64,000 nt of DNA from Rhodopirellula halodulae (lineage in GTDB: Bacteria > Planctomycetota > Planctomycetia > Pirellulales > Pirellulaceae): the NCBI RefSeq assembly GCF_020966775.1, contig NZ_JAJKFV010000003.1, forward strand, positions 1 through 64,000, written 5' to 3'. Positions 18,019 to 26,692 of this stretch are shown in pieces. The translations under genes and the position numbers were made by a program. The number at the start of each line of letters is the position of its first letter. Positions within the stretch are counted from its first letter, which is position 1. Under the pieces are notes generated by a model. The model saw only the letters and a list, made by a program, of their open reading frames with translations. It was not told the origin of the DNA and searched no databases.

Positions 18019-19021
18019 TCGCACCCACATCGCCATCCGAGTCCGCACGCTCTCGGAAATCGGAGACCTGGGCCTCCGCATGGTTCGTCGCTACCCGGTC
18101 GCGGTCACTCGGGCTTTCTTTGCCGGGGCCGCGCCCTGGATGGTGATCAATACACTGCTGCTGATCTTTCTACCACTTCGGATCGCATCGGACGAGTTCT
18201 TCACCGACGAATCGTTCTCGGACATGGTCCGCTACATGACATGGATGGCCGCCTTGGTGGTGCTGCAAACGCCGCTGGCCGGAGCGTTCTCGACTTACTA
18301 CCTGGGCCAAGCCGTCTTCGAACAACAACCCACGCTTCGCGACACGTTCGCGGAAATTTGGAAGATGAAAGGCCCTCTGATCTGGGTACTCGGTTTCAAA
18401 CGATTGGCCATTCCCACCACCGCGTTTCTTGTTCTGCGGATTGGCAGCGAACCCAATGCCTTTCTCGATTACATTCTGCCTTGGGTGGTTGTGATCTTCG
18501 TCGCCATCGTTCGCAGCAATCGGCCCTTCGTTCCGGAAATGCTAATTCTCGAACGTTGTCCTTTGCGTTCTCGCTCGCCAAACGTGATCACACTCAAACG
18601 ACGCTCCAAGGGGCTGCACACACCGATGGTCAGTGAACTCGGTGGCCGGTTCTTGGCGGTCGCGTTTTCCGCCATGGCGTTGACCGGATCGATTTACTAC
18701 TCGCTGATTTGGGTTCGCGGCGTCGCGACGGGAAACTGGTCCGCCGACTTGGTGGCCTTGGTCATTTTCTATCCGCTGGCCCTGTGGTCGATCGCGGCCT
18801 TCAGTGTCGTCGTTCGTTTACTTGGCTACTTGGACGCTCGCATTCGTTTAGAAGGCTGGGAAGTCGAACTCGCCATCCGCGCCGAAGCCATCCGGCAGTT
18901 TGGCGAAGACGCGATGAACACCACTCCGGTCGCCACCGTTGCTGAAAAAGTCGAGCCGGTCTCGCAAGAGGTAGCCAGCCCGCAGGAAGAAACGGTCATG
19001 GGCATCGAGGTGGAAGCATGA
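18008..19021 (+). CDS. Multi-pass membrane protein of the MoxR operon
   Basis: Protein of 337 residues, GTG start at 18008 overlapping the preceding gene. Six or so hydrophobic segments are visible (for example WMVINTLLLIFLPL, TWMAALVVLQTPLAGAFSTYYLG, LVALVIFYPLALWSIAAFSVVVRLL), and the C-terminus is a ~60-residue soluble acidic tail after a conserved-looking YLDARIRLEGWEVELAIRAEA segment. That last motif recurs in membrane proteins encoded between SpoIIM-like and DUF4129 genes. The function is unknown. The stop overlaps the next start (ATGA), so translation is probably coupled. Confidence 0.8.
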   Translation: MQLDRTHIAIRVRTLSEIGDLGLRMVRRYPVAVTRAFFAGAAPWMVINTLLLIFLPLRIASDEFFTDESFSDMVRYMTWMAALVVLQTPLAGAFSTYYLGQAVFEQQPTLRDTFAEIWKMKGPLIWVLGFKRLAIPTTAFLVLRIGSEPNAFLDYILPWVVVIFVAIVRSNRPFVPEMLILERCPLRSRSPNVITLKRRSKGLHTPMVSELGGRFLAVAFSAMALTGSIYYSLIWVRGVATGNWSADLVALVIFYPLALWSIAAFSVVVRLLGYLDARIRLEGWEVELAIRAEAIRQFGEDAMNTTPVATVAEKVEPVSQEVASPQEETVMGIEVEA

Positions 19022-19917
19022 TCCAGCTCAACACCTCACGGGTAGGCACTCACGCGAGAAGCGTTCTTTCTGCCACGCACGTTTTTTCGCGACAGACACG
19101 TCTGCGTTGCGGAAAGACCATGTTGTGTGTCCTGCTGGGCATTGTCTGCTTGCTCGGATCAGCGATGAACTCCGCATCGGCTCAATCGCCAACCGCAGAC
19201 GCCGCCGTTGAATCGCCCGTCAGAGATTCCGCTTGGTACGACGAACAAACGGGGCAGATTCTGCCTGTCGAAGTCGAGGATCAACGGTCCGACACGGAAA
19301 ACCGAGACAGTCGCTGGACCGGGGTTTCCACCACCGGCGGCAAGGCCGCGAAAGCCCCCGCGGCGACCACCGGCGGTTTCTCGTGGGGCAGACTTTTTGG
19401 TTGGCTGATGCTAATTGCTCTGCTGACGGGTTTGGTTTCGGTGTTGGTTTGGGTCTTTGCCAACAGCGATTTTGACTTCAACTCCGGGACCATCGAACAG
19501 TCACTCATCACCGGGCAGCAACTCGATCAACAAACCCGCCAACGGATGGAACATCTGCCGGAAGCCTTGCGGGACACCACCGTCAATCCGCGAGGCCAAG
19601 CGGAAAAGTTGATGCAGGAAGGCCAATACAACGAAGCGATCATCTATCTCTTCGGCCACCAACTTCTATTGCTGGACCGAGTGCATTGGCTTCGCCTGGC
19701 TCGCGGAAAAACCAACAGCCGCTACGTTCGCGAAACGCGTCGTTCGGAACCGATGACCGGGCAACGGTTGCAAGAAACTGTGGCGTCGTTTGAGCGAGCC
19801 TACTTCGGTCGGCACGAAATCTCGCAATCCGAATTTGAACGGTTGTGGCAGCAAAACGAAGCGATGGAGCAAGACATTCAACACGCCAGCTCTCCAAAGA
19901 AAACGGGAGCAGCGTGA
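19018..19917 (+). CDS. DUF4129-like membrane protein
   Basis: Protein of 299 residues starting in an ATGA overlap. A signal-type hydrophobic segment (about 34-55, MLCVLLGIVCLLGSAMNSASAQ) precedes a periplasmic linker. A second helix follows (about 127-150, LFGWLMLIALLTGLVSVLVWVF), then a cytoplasmic domain with AEKLMQEGQYNEAIIYLFGHQLLLLDRVHWLRLARGKTNSRYVRE. The last block matches the DUF4129 pattern of a helical domain containing a Y-R-type motif. It is part of the moxR-associated operon; its molecular role is unknown. Confidence 0.8.
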   Translation: MIQLNTSRVGTHARSVLSATHVFSRQTRLRCGKTMLCVLLGIVCLLGSAMNSASAQSPTADAAVESPVRDSAWYDEQTGQILPVEVEDQRSDTENRDSRWTGVSTTGGKAAKAPAATTGGFSWGRLFGWLMLIALLTGLVSVLVWVFANSDFDFNSGTIEQSLITGQQLDQQTRQRMEHLPEALRDTTVNPRGQAEKLMQEGQYNEAIIYLFGHQLLLLDRVHWLRLARGKTNSRYVRETRRSEPMTGQRLQETVASFERAYFGRHEISQSEFERLWQQNEAMEQDIQHASSPKKTGAA

Positions 19918-21581
19918 TGCATGCCGTGAAGAAATACGATTCCGTTAGCAGAAGTCACGCTTTTGTTTGCCGTCCGCGATTGGCCCAGTTTCGAGTCTTT
20001 GCCGGGGCGATGCTGCTTGTCTCGTTCGCCAGCATGCTCGGCTGCAACCGCTTCGAAACGGAGTATGGCAGTTCCGATGGGAATGAGGGCCGAACCAGTT
20101 TGAACGGTTTCGCTGGCTTTCGTGAAAGTTTGACGCGAGAGCTCGAGCCGAGCGAAGTTCAAGCTCTCGGAGACGAGTGGCAAGATGCCGAGCTGAAACA
20201 GCGCAACCTTTCGCGACTTTCATCGCGTGCTTACCAACACGATGCGATTGTCTGGATCCCCGAGTCTTGGCCGCCACCCAACTTGGTCGACATCGAGTCG
20301 TGGATGAAAAAGTGGATGCGGAGCAATCATCGCACGGTTGTGTTCATCGTGCCCGATGAAGGCAGCACCGAAGCGTACTACCGCGAAGCCGCGAAGCTTG
20401 CACCTCCCGAGCAACGTTTGGAGTACCGTCGACGACTCGCCGAGCAGATCAACAACCGCTTGTTGCAAGATTCGCAACGTGACAACGTGACCGTTTCCAA
20501 ATGGTTCACCGCTCAAGCATTGCCGGCTCGACAGCCACTCGGCGACCGGCGAGACGTCTCTTACGAACTGCAACCGTTCTCCCAAAAAATCACCCTCAAC
20601 ACGTCCGGTCTATCGAGTGGCAGTGGTTCCGCGAGCAGCGATGGCGAAGCAGAGCTTTCTGACGCCGACGCCGCTGACACGAATGACTCGGCCGACGAAG
20701 AGCCGACTTCGGCGGAGGACGAACTTGGCGAGCTGTTGGATGAGATGGGCGTCGACAAAGAGTCCGTTCTTCCCAAACGTTCCAAGATCACGTTCGAGAC
20801 GTTGGCTTCTTTCAACGATCAAACCATCCTCGGTCGAGTCACCTCCGAAACATGGAAGGATTCACAGATCTTGGTCGTCGCCGGTGGTGGCCTGCTCACC
20901 AATTTCGCGATGACCGAAGAACCCGCCATGAAGATGGCCGACACGATTCGGCAGGAGATCCTGAACCGATCTCGGGTCGGCAGCGACGAACGTGTCAGCA
21001 TCGGATTCTTCAACACGGACAAGAGTTGGGTTGCCATCTCCGACGCGGAACCCGGTGCACCATCGCAAACAGGAATGGAGCTGCTCACGACTTGGCCCAT
21101 CAGCCTGATCACAATGCACGCTTTGTTTCTTGGCGTGGTGATTTGTCTGATGCTGCTTCCCACCTTTGGCCGAGCGCGACGTGTCATCTACCATCGCTCG
21201 ACCCACTTCGGCAATCACTTGAACGCGATGGCGATCTTGATGCGCCGCGCGGGAGGACTGGATTACGCCAAAGAACAGATTAACCACTACATGAAGATAG
21301 TTCGCGGCGAATCCGAGTTGTTCCCGAATGTGCCATCGTCCACGCCACCCAGGCCAAGCGAAACCGAGGCGCCATCGACGAAGGATTCCAAATCAACGCC
21401 GATGTCCGTCTCCGACGCGAGCGGATCGAACGACGAACCTCCGTCGGACAAAACCTCGGAAGTCGATGACACCGTGGATTCCGCTTCCACGGCTGGTTCG
21501 GATACAACCACCGACGCCAACACTGACATACCCGCTCCTGAACAACCCTCCTCACCCGAGACACCTGAGAAGACGCCTTGA
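19917..21581 (+). CDS. DUF4350-like membrane protein
   Basis: Protein of 554 residues; the ATG at 19917 overlaps the previous stop. An N-terminal hydrophobic segment ends in SMLGC, so it may be a lipoprotein or signal-anchored. NGFAGFRESLTREL and HDAIVWIPESWPPPNLVDIESWMKKWMRSNHRTVVFIVPD match the N-terminal DUF4350 pattern. An acidic Ser/Asp linker sits in the middle, and a transmembrane helix (LITMHALFLGVVICLMLLPTF) lies near 400. The C-terminal ~90 residues are Ser/Pro/Thr-rich and probably disordered. It is co-translated with moxR (TTGA overlap). Confidence 0.8.
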   Translation: MHAVKKYDSVSRSHAFVCRPRLAQFRVFAGAMLLVSFASMLGCNRFETEYGSSDGNEGRTSLNGFAGFRESLTRELEPSEVQALGDEWQDAELKQRNLSRLSSRAYQHDAIVWIPESWPPPNLVDIESWMKKWMRSNHRTVVFIVPDEGSTEAYYREAAKLAPPEQRLEYRRRLAEQINNRLLQDSQRDNVTVSKWFTAQALPARQPLGDRRDVSYELQPFSQKITLNTSGLSSGSGSASSDGEAELSDADAADTNDSADEEPTSAEDELGELLDEMGVDKESVLPKRSKITFETLASFNDQTILGRVTSETWKDSQILVVAGGGLLTNFAMTEEPAMKMADTIRQEILNRSRVGSDERVSIGFFNTDKSWVAISDAEPGAPSQTGMELLTTWPISLITMHALFLGVVICLMLLPTFGRARRVIYHRSTHFGNHLNAMAILMRRAGGLDYAKEQINHYMKIVRGESELFPNVPSSTPPRPSETEAPSTKDSKSTPMSVSDASGSNDEPPSDKTSEVDDTVDSASTAGSDTTTDANTDIPAPEQPSSPETPEKTP

Positions 21582-22627
21582 ACGATTCTTCCTTGCCTCC
21601 GATTTTGCCCAACGACGATTCGCAACCCGGCGAATCGCAACCGATCGCCGATCGCCCCGCGCCCTCGCCCGAATTCGCGAAAATCAAATCGCTGTTTGAG
21701 CAGATCCAAGCCGAGGTGGCCAAACTTTATGTCGGCCAAGACGAACTTGTGCTGGGCACGCTGACCGCCTTGTTCTCCGGCGGTCACGTGTTGATCGAAT
21801 CCGTTCCCGGTTTGGGCAAAACCCTTTTCGTGCGAACGCTGGGTCGGATCTTGGGTTGTGAATTTGGACGCATTCAATTCACGGCGGACTTGATGCCTTC
21901 GGACATCACCGGTGCGCCGGTTTTTGACATGCAGAAAAGCGAATTTCGATTTCGTCCGGGACCAGTGTTCACGCAGCTTCTCCTGGCGGACGAAATCAAC
22001 CGCTCGCCGGCAAAAACGCATGCGGCATTGCTGGAGATCATGCAGGAGTATCGCGTCACGATTGATGGCACCAGCCACCCGGTGCCCAAACCGTTCCTGG
22101 TGCTGGCGACACAAAACCCGCTCGAAAGCGAAGGCACGTACAACCTGCCGGAAGCTCAGTTGGACAGGTTCATGTTCAAGTTGATGGTGGATTACCCGAG
22201 TGCGTCGGAGGAAGCCGAGATTCTGAAGCTGCATTCACAACAAGTTGACTTCACCAAGCGTTTGGAAGAGGAGGTTCGCCCGATCACCAATCCCGATGTT
22301 GTGCAAAAAGTCATCTCCATCTGCAGCCGCGTCCGGGTCGAAGATCGTTTGGTCGAGTACATCAATTCGCTGATCCGTTCGACACGAAGCTGGCCCGCGT
22401 TCCACATGGGGGCATCCCCTCGAGCCGGCATTGCATTGATGCAGTCCGCCCGAACGATCGCCGCCTTCGCCGGCCGCGATTTCGCCGTTCCGGACGATGT
22501 CATCGAAATCGTATTGCCCGTTTTGCGGCACCGCGTTTCGCTGACCGCGGAGGCCGAAATTGAGGGTCGCAACGTCGATGAGGAATTGAAGGCCATGATT
22601 CGCGGAATCGACGTCCCTCGAAACTGA
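21578..22627 (+). CDS. moxR: MoxR-family AAA+ ATPase
   Basis: Cytosolic AAA+ ATPase with chaperone-like roles. Walker A is ESVPGLGKTLF and Walker B LLLADEINRSPAKTHAALLEIMQE. The sensor segment is ATQNPLESEGTYNLPEAQLDRF, and the C-terminal lid (VPDDVIEIVLPVLRHRV) is normal. The only good start is a TTG at 21578 inside the previous gene's TTGA stop, which keeps the conserved YVGQDELV block. MoxR usually precedes a DUF58 gene, but here the operon ends and a tRNA gene follows. The partner proteins are the four membrane proteins encoded upstream. Confidence 0.93.
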   Translation: MNDSSLPPILPNDDSQPGESQPIADRPAPSPEFAKIKSLFEQIQAEVAKLYVGQDELVLGTLTALFSGGHVLIESVPGLGKTLFVRTLGRILGCEFGRIQFTADLMPSDITGAPVFDMQKSEFRFRPGPVFTQLLLADEINRSPAKTHAALLEIMQEYRVTIDGTSHPVPKPFLVLATQNPLESEGTYNLPEAQLDRFMFKLMVDYPSASEEAEILKLHSQQVDFTKRLEEEVRPITNPDVVQKVISICSRVRVEDRLVEYINSLIRSTRSWPAFHMGASPRAGIALMQSARTIAAFAGRDFAVPDDVIEIVLPVLRHRVSLTAEAEIEGRNVDEELKAMIRGIDVPRN

Positions 22628-22683
22628 AACTTGTGCCATTCCCCCTTGCGAGAAAATCGATCACCCGATATTTTCACGCCCAC

Positions 22684-22715
22684 GCGAGCGACGCGGTGAC
22701 GAGTCGCTCGTTTTT
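22684..22715 (+). terminator. Probable terminator of the MoxR operon
   Basis: An 8-9 bp GC-rich stem (CGAGCGAC / GTCGCTCG, loop of 10) is followed by five T, 57 bp after moxR and 10 bp before the tRNA gene. A possible promoter (TTGCGA at 22646, 17 bp, TATTTT at 22669) lies in front of it, so a tRNA transcript from that promoter would have to read through. Confidence 0.6.
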
Positions 22716-22724
22716 CATTGAGAA

Positions 22725-22798
22725 GCACCCCTAGCTCAACTGGATAGAGCATCGGTCTACGAAACCGAAGGTTACTGGTTCGAATCCAGTGGGGTGTA
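22725..22798 (+). tRNA. tRNA-Arg (anticodon ACG)
   Basis: Complete cloverleaf of 74 nt: acceptor GCACCCC paired with GGGGTGT (first pair G-U), D stem GCTC/GAGC, anticodon stem TCGGT/ACCGA with loop CTACGAA (anticodon ACG at 22759-22761), 5-nt variable loop, T stem ACTGG/CCAGT with loop TTCGAAT, discriminator A. The CCA end is not encoded. ACG is the usual tRNA for CGN codons after A-to-I editing. Its 3' end is part of a repeat found again 8.9 kb downstream. Confidence 0.95.
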
Positions 22799-22799
22799 C

Positions 22800-22832
22800 T
22801 AAAAAGCCGGTTGCATCAAGCAGCCGGCTTTT
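22800..22832 (+). terminator. Terminator of tRNA-Arg
   Basis: Starting two bases after the tRNA, a long stem (AAAAAGCCGG with TTGC extending, against GCAGCCGGCTTTTT) ends in T5. The 5' arm belongs to the 26-nt repeat shared with 31670-31695, where a similar hairpin occurs. Confidence 0.8.
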
Positions 22833-22944
22833 TCTTTGCGCTCGTCCACTCCACGATTTGCACCTGTCTGCTGCTTCGGCTCAAGCGTCGCGTTTTCACG
22901 ATCATGTCCGTCGGGTTCTGCTTCGTCTCGAGGAAGAAACTGCG

Positions 22945-23200
22945 CTGACGTGCGCAGTCAAAGGAGGGGCCGCCGTCGGCCCTGGGCGCGGTCACGTTGT
23001 CAAGCAAACGCGAAGCTTGATCGTTAACACGACCAATGCGTTGCCGCGTCCCAGCGGTTCGCCGCTGTTCAACGAAGCGGGAACCATGGTCGTCAGTCTC
23101 GCAGCATGGCGAACTGACGACGGTTACGGCTTAACGATGAAGATCGTCGCCGTCCGCTCATTCGTTCCTGGCGAAGTCGCCGAGGCCGAAAGCGAACTAG
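22945..23200 (+). pseudogene. Fragment of a trypsin-like protease (upstream copy)
   Basis: The translation of this stretch (LTCAVKGGAAV...RPSGSPLFNEAGTMVVSLAAWRTDDGYGLTMK...VRSFVPGEVAEAESEL) is about three-quarters identical to the one at 26693-26950. SGSPLF corresponds to the catalytic Ser motif of trypsin-like proteases. Only the last third of a protease domain is present, with no matching N-terminal half and no Trx domain after it. The surrounding 22833-23375 holds no other gene that I can support. Confidence 0.6.
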
Positions 23201-23375
23201 CTGTGCTACTGATTCATCGCGTTTGCGTAGCTATCCGACATGGTTCTACCCCATGCCGAAGTGCATTGCTTCGATCCGTTGATGCGTTTGGGCTTGCGGT
23301 CAGTCGTCAGCGAGATCGTTCCAAGGTCAATCCTGACTGCCATTGACCTGACTCTTCAAAGACGCTGATGCTGAT

Positions 23376-26051
23376 CTATGGGACAGGGACAAGTTCAATA
23401 TCCAGTTGGATCTTCTTTGTTCCTTCGTCAGGTTCAATCTGAATCATCGAATCGGGCCACTTGGGTCCTGGAACAATCGGGTTGCTGTAGGTTTGCATCC
23501 ATTTGCTCTTTGAGTCTCTCGGTACCGTCAGTTCATTGTATCCGACACCGGATTGGAAAGATTGGTGGATACTTTCGACGCCGATCACCGCCGGGCCTGG
23601 TAAACCAACCAAGCGAAACTTTCCTTCGGCATCGGTTTGGTAGCGGTCTTGTTGGCCATCGACGTAACCACGATCGAACTCGGGAAGTTCGTCGGCAAAC
23701 TTGTTCGTCAACAGTGGTAGGTAATGAACTCGAGCTCCAACGACCGGTTCACGGGATTGTTTATCGACAACATTCCCCTCAATCCAAATGCCACGATGCA
23801 GTTGAATATCAATTGCAATCGGAGCCATCCCATCAGAGTCGGGGACGTCGATCTCTCGCATGAAGTATGGTTGATTATCGGTCGGACGAACCATCAGTTG
23901 GTTGCCGTTGCCCTTCGGCATTTCCGAAATTTGGAACACGCCCTGTTCATTGGTTTTGGTTGGGAGCAACCAACGTTTGACAATGTTTTCCCCTGAGATC
24001 TTCGAGATTGCGACGTCGACGCCAGCGAGTGGCGACCCTGTTTCTGCATCGGTCACCGTCCCCGTGACTGTCTGCGATGGGCGACCGGTGAGCGTGAATC
24101 TGGCACCATAGACTGTGGTCGGAGAATCAGTGCTACCTGTTTCCTCCCACGGTAGAGGATCAATCGACCGGGAAACAACTTCGAAATGATCAAATGCGAT
24201 GCCGTTTCCATGAGCATGCATCTTCATGCATCGTTCACGCCCTACGCCGTTGATTTCGAATTCACCGTTCTCGTCTGAGGTGACCGTCTCGGGGACGCCG
24301 AGCATGCGAGGTTCACACTGCAGGGAAAGATAATTCACGGCAGTCCAGGCAGGTTCTCCATTTTCAACAGCACTCAACCACGCATCCAAATTCCCCTCCC
24401 GCGGTACCCAAATAGCTTCTAGATTGACTGTGACACCACTGATGGGCTGACCTTCCAAGCCAATGATCCGCCCGCGAATGGTTGTGTCTTCGACAAGTTG
24501 TAAAGTGATGGCATCGGACTCTTCCACTTCTATGAACTTTGTAAATTGCCCGGCAAATCCGGGCAGGGTCGCGGAGATGACGGTGTACTTCCAATGGTCC
24601 TCCCATTTCGTACCAAGGACCGGTAGGTCGCCGTACGGCTGGGTGTCGACCGAGATCTCAAATTGACCCTTTTCATCAGCGGTCACTTCTACCATGGTAG
24701 TTTCAAAACGTTCGCCCAGCAGACCTCGCATGTCAGCGTAGACAGATGCTGCGGAACGAACTTTCGCACCAGAAGCTGGGCTACCATCCGGTTTGAGAAC
24801 CTGTCCTCGAACCTGAACTGTTTTGGACTCAACAGGCTCTTCCACGATCAGCTCGTCATTGACCTGCGCGGTTGCAACCGTGACGGTGCCGACATAGATC
24901 GCTGCCAACAAGCTGGCAGCCGAAACCAAGACAAACGCCCATCCGCGTTTGCTCACCAAAGTTTGTTTGTCTCGAGTTTCATCGAGTAGCCCCGCCACAC
25001 GTTGTTCTAATTTCCAGTGTGACGTGAAAAAGCCCACGCTGCCGGGGACTGTTTTTGGCTGCTGGACAAGTTGGGCGAACGACAGCAGTGCGCGGCTATA
25101 GATCGGGGCGGCGGTGGTTGCCAGCACGAAGTTGTCGCAGACCTCTTCGCGGGCTCTGGCGAGTTCACAGTTGAGCTTCCCTACCAGCGGATGCGGCCAG
25201 TAGATCGCCGCGACAATGTTTTGCAACAAGACGACGATTTGGTCCCGCCGGACGACGTGAGCGACTTCATGAACCAGGACGTCGGCAAGTTCGATTGGGC
25301 TTGAGTCGTCGATCAAACGCTTGGGAAGGACGACGGAACCAGTCAATATTCCTGCAGCGAACGGGCAGGTGACTTCATCCGAAGCAAGCAGACGTGGAGT
25401 GCGTTCTTCATGGCAACCGGCCAGTGCACAGGCTTTCGTGAACATCGCAACGTAGTCAGGGGCGTCGATAAGCCCCGCTCGTTGTAGGATCCCCGCGAGT
25501 CGGATCCATCCAGTCGCCATCCGTACTAGCAGCACCGTTGCTCCCAATGCCCAAATCACCGTGGCGGCGGTCGTGGTGATCTTCAGTAGCTGCATGAGGG
25601 AGCCAAAGTCTACGGTTGAGGCAGCGGATGGTTTCGTAGGAACATCGGCGACGCTCGTTGGCTCGCTCGTGATGGACGCATTGGCAGCATCGTCTGCGTG
25701 GTTCGCATCCGGGACCGGTGGCGTGATGAATGCATTGACCTTCTGTGTTGGCAAACGTTGCATCGGCGACTCGCGTGCCCGCGTTAGCTGCTCGCCTGCG
25801 GCAGATGCTATCGTTGGAACGTTTTCATTTGGCAAGGCAAGCGTCAGCCAGCCACCTCCTTTGCATTGAACGAGTGCCGAGACCGCGGGGCTGGCCAACA
25901 CCAACAGCAGACCGCAACTCAGAATCCAATATCGCATAGCGGCTCGTTTGCGAAACAACATCGCGACGCACAACAAAATCGCTGTCAAAACGGTCGAGTG
26001 AATCAGTACATTGATCACCCACAGAACCAGTTGATCAGAGAGCGTGTTCAT
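23376..26051 (-). CDS. M56 (BlaR1/MecR1-like) membrane metalloprotease with Ig-like repeats
   Basis: The N-terminal part has transmembrane helices (about 9-31, 39-58, 150-175) and the zinc motif HEVAH at 261-265, followed by AREEVCDNFVL with the third-ligand region of M56 proteases. In BlaR1-type systems such a protease senses a signal and inactivates the BlaI repressor, whose gene here overlaps it (ATGA). The C-terminal half (about 425-891) has at least four carboxypeptidase-regulatory-like beta domains (VRGQVLKPDGSPASGAKV, IRGRIIGLEGQPISGVTV, VTGTVTDAETGSPLAGVDV, IEGNVVDKQSREPVVGARV) in place of a penicillin-binding sensor. The signal is therefore probably not a beta-lactam. The length of 891 aa is above BlaR1 (~600). 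Confidence 0.88.
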   Translation of the reverse strand: MNTLSDQLVLWVINVLIHSTVLTAILLCVAMLFRKRAAMRYWILSCGLLLVLASPAVSALVQCKGGGWLTLALPNENVPTIASAAGEQLTRARESPMQRLPTQKVNAFITPPVPDANHADDAANASITSEPTSVADVPTKPSAASTVDFGSLMQLLKITTTAATVIWALGATVLLVRMATGWIRLAGILQRAGLIDAPDYVAMFTKACALAGCHEERTPRLLASDEVTCPFAAGILTGSVVLPKRLIDDSSPIELADVLVHEVAHVVRRDQIVVLLQNIVAAIYWPHPLVGKLNCELARAREEVCDNFVLATTAAPIYSRALLSFAQLVQQPKTVPGSVGFFTSHWKLEQRVAGLLDETRDKQTLVSKRGWAFVLVSAASLLAAIYVGTVTVATAQVNDELIVEEPVESKTVQVRGQVLKPDGSPASGAKVRSAASVYADMRGLLGERFETTMVEVTADEKGQFEISVDTQPYGDLPVLGTKWEDHWKYTVISATLPGFAGQFTKFIEVEESDAITLQLVEDTTIRGRIIGLEGQPISGVTVNLEAIWVPREGNLDAWLSAVENGEPAWTAVNYLSLQCEPRMLGVPETVTSDENGEFEINGVGRERCMKMHAHGNGIAFDHFEVVSRSIDPLPWEETGSTDSPTTVYGARFTLTGRPSQTVTGTVTDAETGSPLAGVDVAISKISGENIVKRWLLPTKTNEQGVFQISEMPKGNGNQLMVRPTDNQPYFMREIDVPDSDGMAPIAIDIQLHRGIWIEGNVVDKQSREPVVGARVHYLPLLTNKFADELPEFDRGYVDGQQDRYQTDAEGKFRLVGLPGPAVIGVESIHQSFQSGVGYNELTVPRDSKSKWMQTYSNPIVPGPKWPDSMIQIEPDEGTKKIQLDIELVPVP

Positions 26052-26482
26052 GATTGATCTCCGCGTTTTGTGCCCGATGTACGATTGGCTTTGTTGAACG
26101 ATTTTGTCTCTGCCGTGTCGATCATTTTGCGAATGCGATCGGCTTCATCGGTCGTCAGACCACGATATTCCATGAGGGCCGTGACCATCTCTTCAGGCGA
26201 ACCGGCGAAGAGTCGATCCACCATCTGAGCAACCTTCGCCCCGAGGGACGCGGTGCGAGGTCGATTGGCCGAGTACCAGAACGTTCGCCCTTCTACCCGG
26301 TGTTTCAGCCAACCGCGCTCTTCCAGGCGGACGATCATCGTTTGAATCGTGTTGCGAGCAACCTCGCGTTGCTTGCGGAGTTCGTCTCTGACCTGGGTGA
26401 CGGTGACCTCCTCTTCGTCCCAAACGACCTCCATGATTTCTCGTTGCGCCTTCGTCAGCGGTGTGTAGTCCTGCTTTGCCAT
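26048..26482 (-). CDS. BlaI/MecI-family transcriptional repressor
   Basis: Winged-helix repressor of 144 residues: LTKAQREIMEVVWDEEEVTVTQVRDELRKQREVARNTIQTMIVRLEERGWLKHRVEGRTFWYSA is the complete BlaI DNA-binding domain, followed by the short dimerisation helix region. The ATG at 26482 has a good ribosome site (GAAGGAAA, 7 bp). It is co-translated with the M56 protease that should cleave or inactivate it. Two palindromes within its own promoter are its likely operators, so the pair is probably self-repressed. Confidence 0.93.
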   Translation of the reverse strand: MAKQDYTPLTKAQREIMEVVWDEEEVTVTQVRDELRKQREVARNTIQTMIVRLEERGWLKHRVEGRTFWYSANRPRTASLGAKVAQMVDRLFAGSPEEMVTALMEYRGLTTDEADRIRKMIDTAETKSFNKANRTSGTKRGDQS

Positions 26483-26508
26483 ATCGCGTTTCCTTCGAAA
26501 GAACTGGT

Positions 26509-26556
26509 TGCCTACTCCGTGTAGGCATTGTTGCCGACAAGACGTAGGCAAGTCAA
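26509..26556 (-). promoter_or_regulatory. Promoter with two tandem BlaI-type operators
   Basis: On the minus strand a -35 TTGACT (26556-26551) and a -10 AACAAT (26532-26527) are 18 bp apart. A perfect palindrome TGCCTAC-5-GTAGGCA lies at 26509-26527, and a near-perfect one, TTGCCGAC-5-GTAGGCAA (7 of 8), at 26531-26551. Their centres are 23 bp apart, about two helical turns. One covers the spacer and the other overlaps the -10 and start region, fitting cooperative repression. Confidence 0.75.
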
Positions 26557-26692
26557 GTTTTTTCTTAAGAATGTTTTGCGACGCCGATTGGTTGCCGTTG
26601 TCTTCCGACCCAGGTCTAGTTGTTTAGACGAGTTGTGTAGCTTCAGGGTGCAGATCCCCGTCGCGTCAATTACAAAGAAGAACACCACCGTG

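Noticed and set aside
22816-23007. Minus-strand ORF starting beside the tRNA terminator
   Set aside because: It reads through the terminator hairpin and opposes the protease fragment, whose frame has clear similarity to 26693-26950. No independent support.
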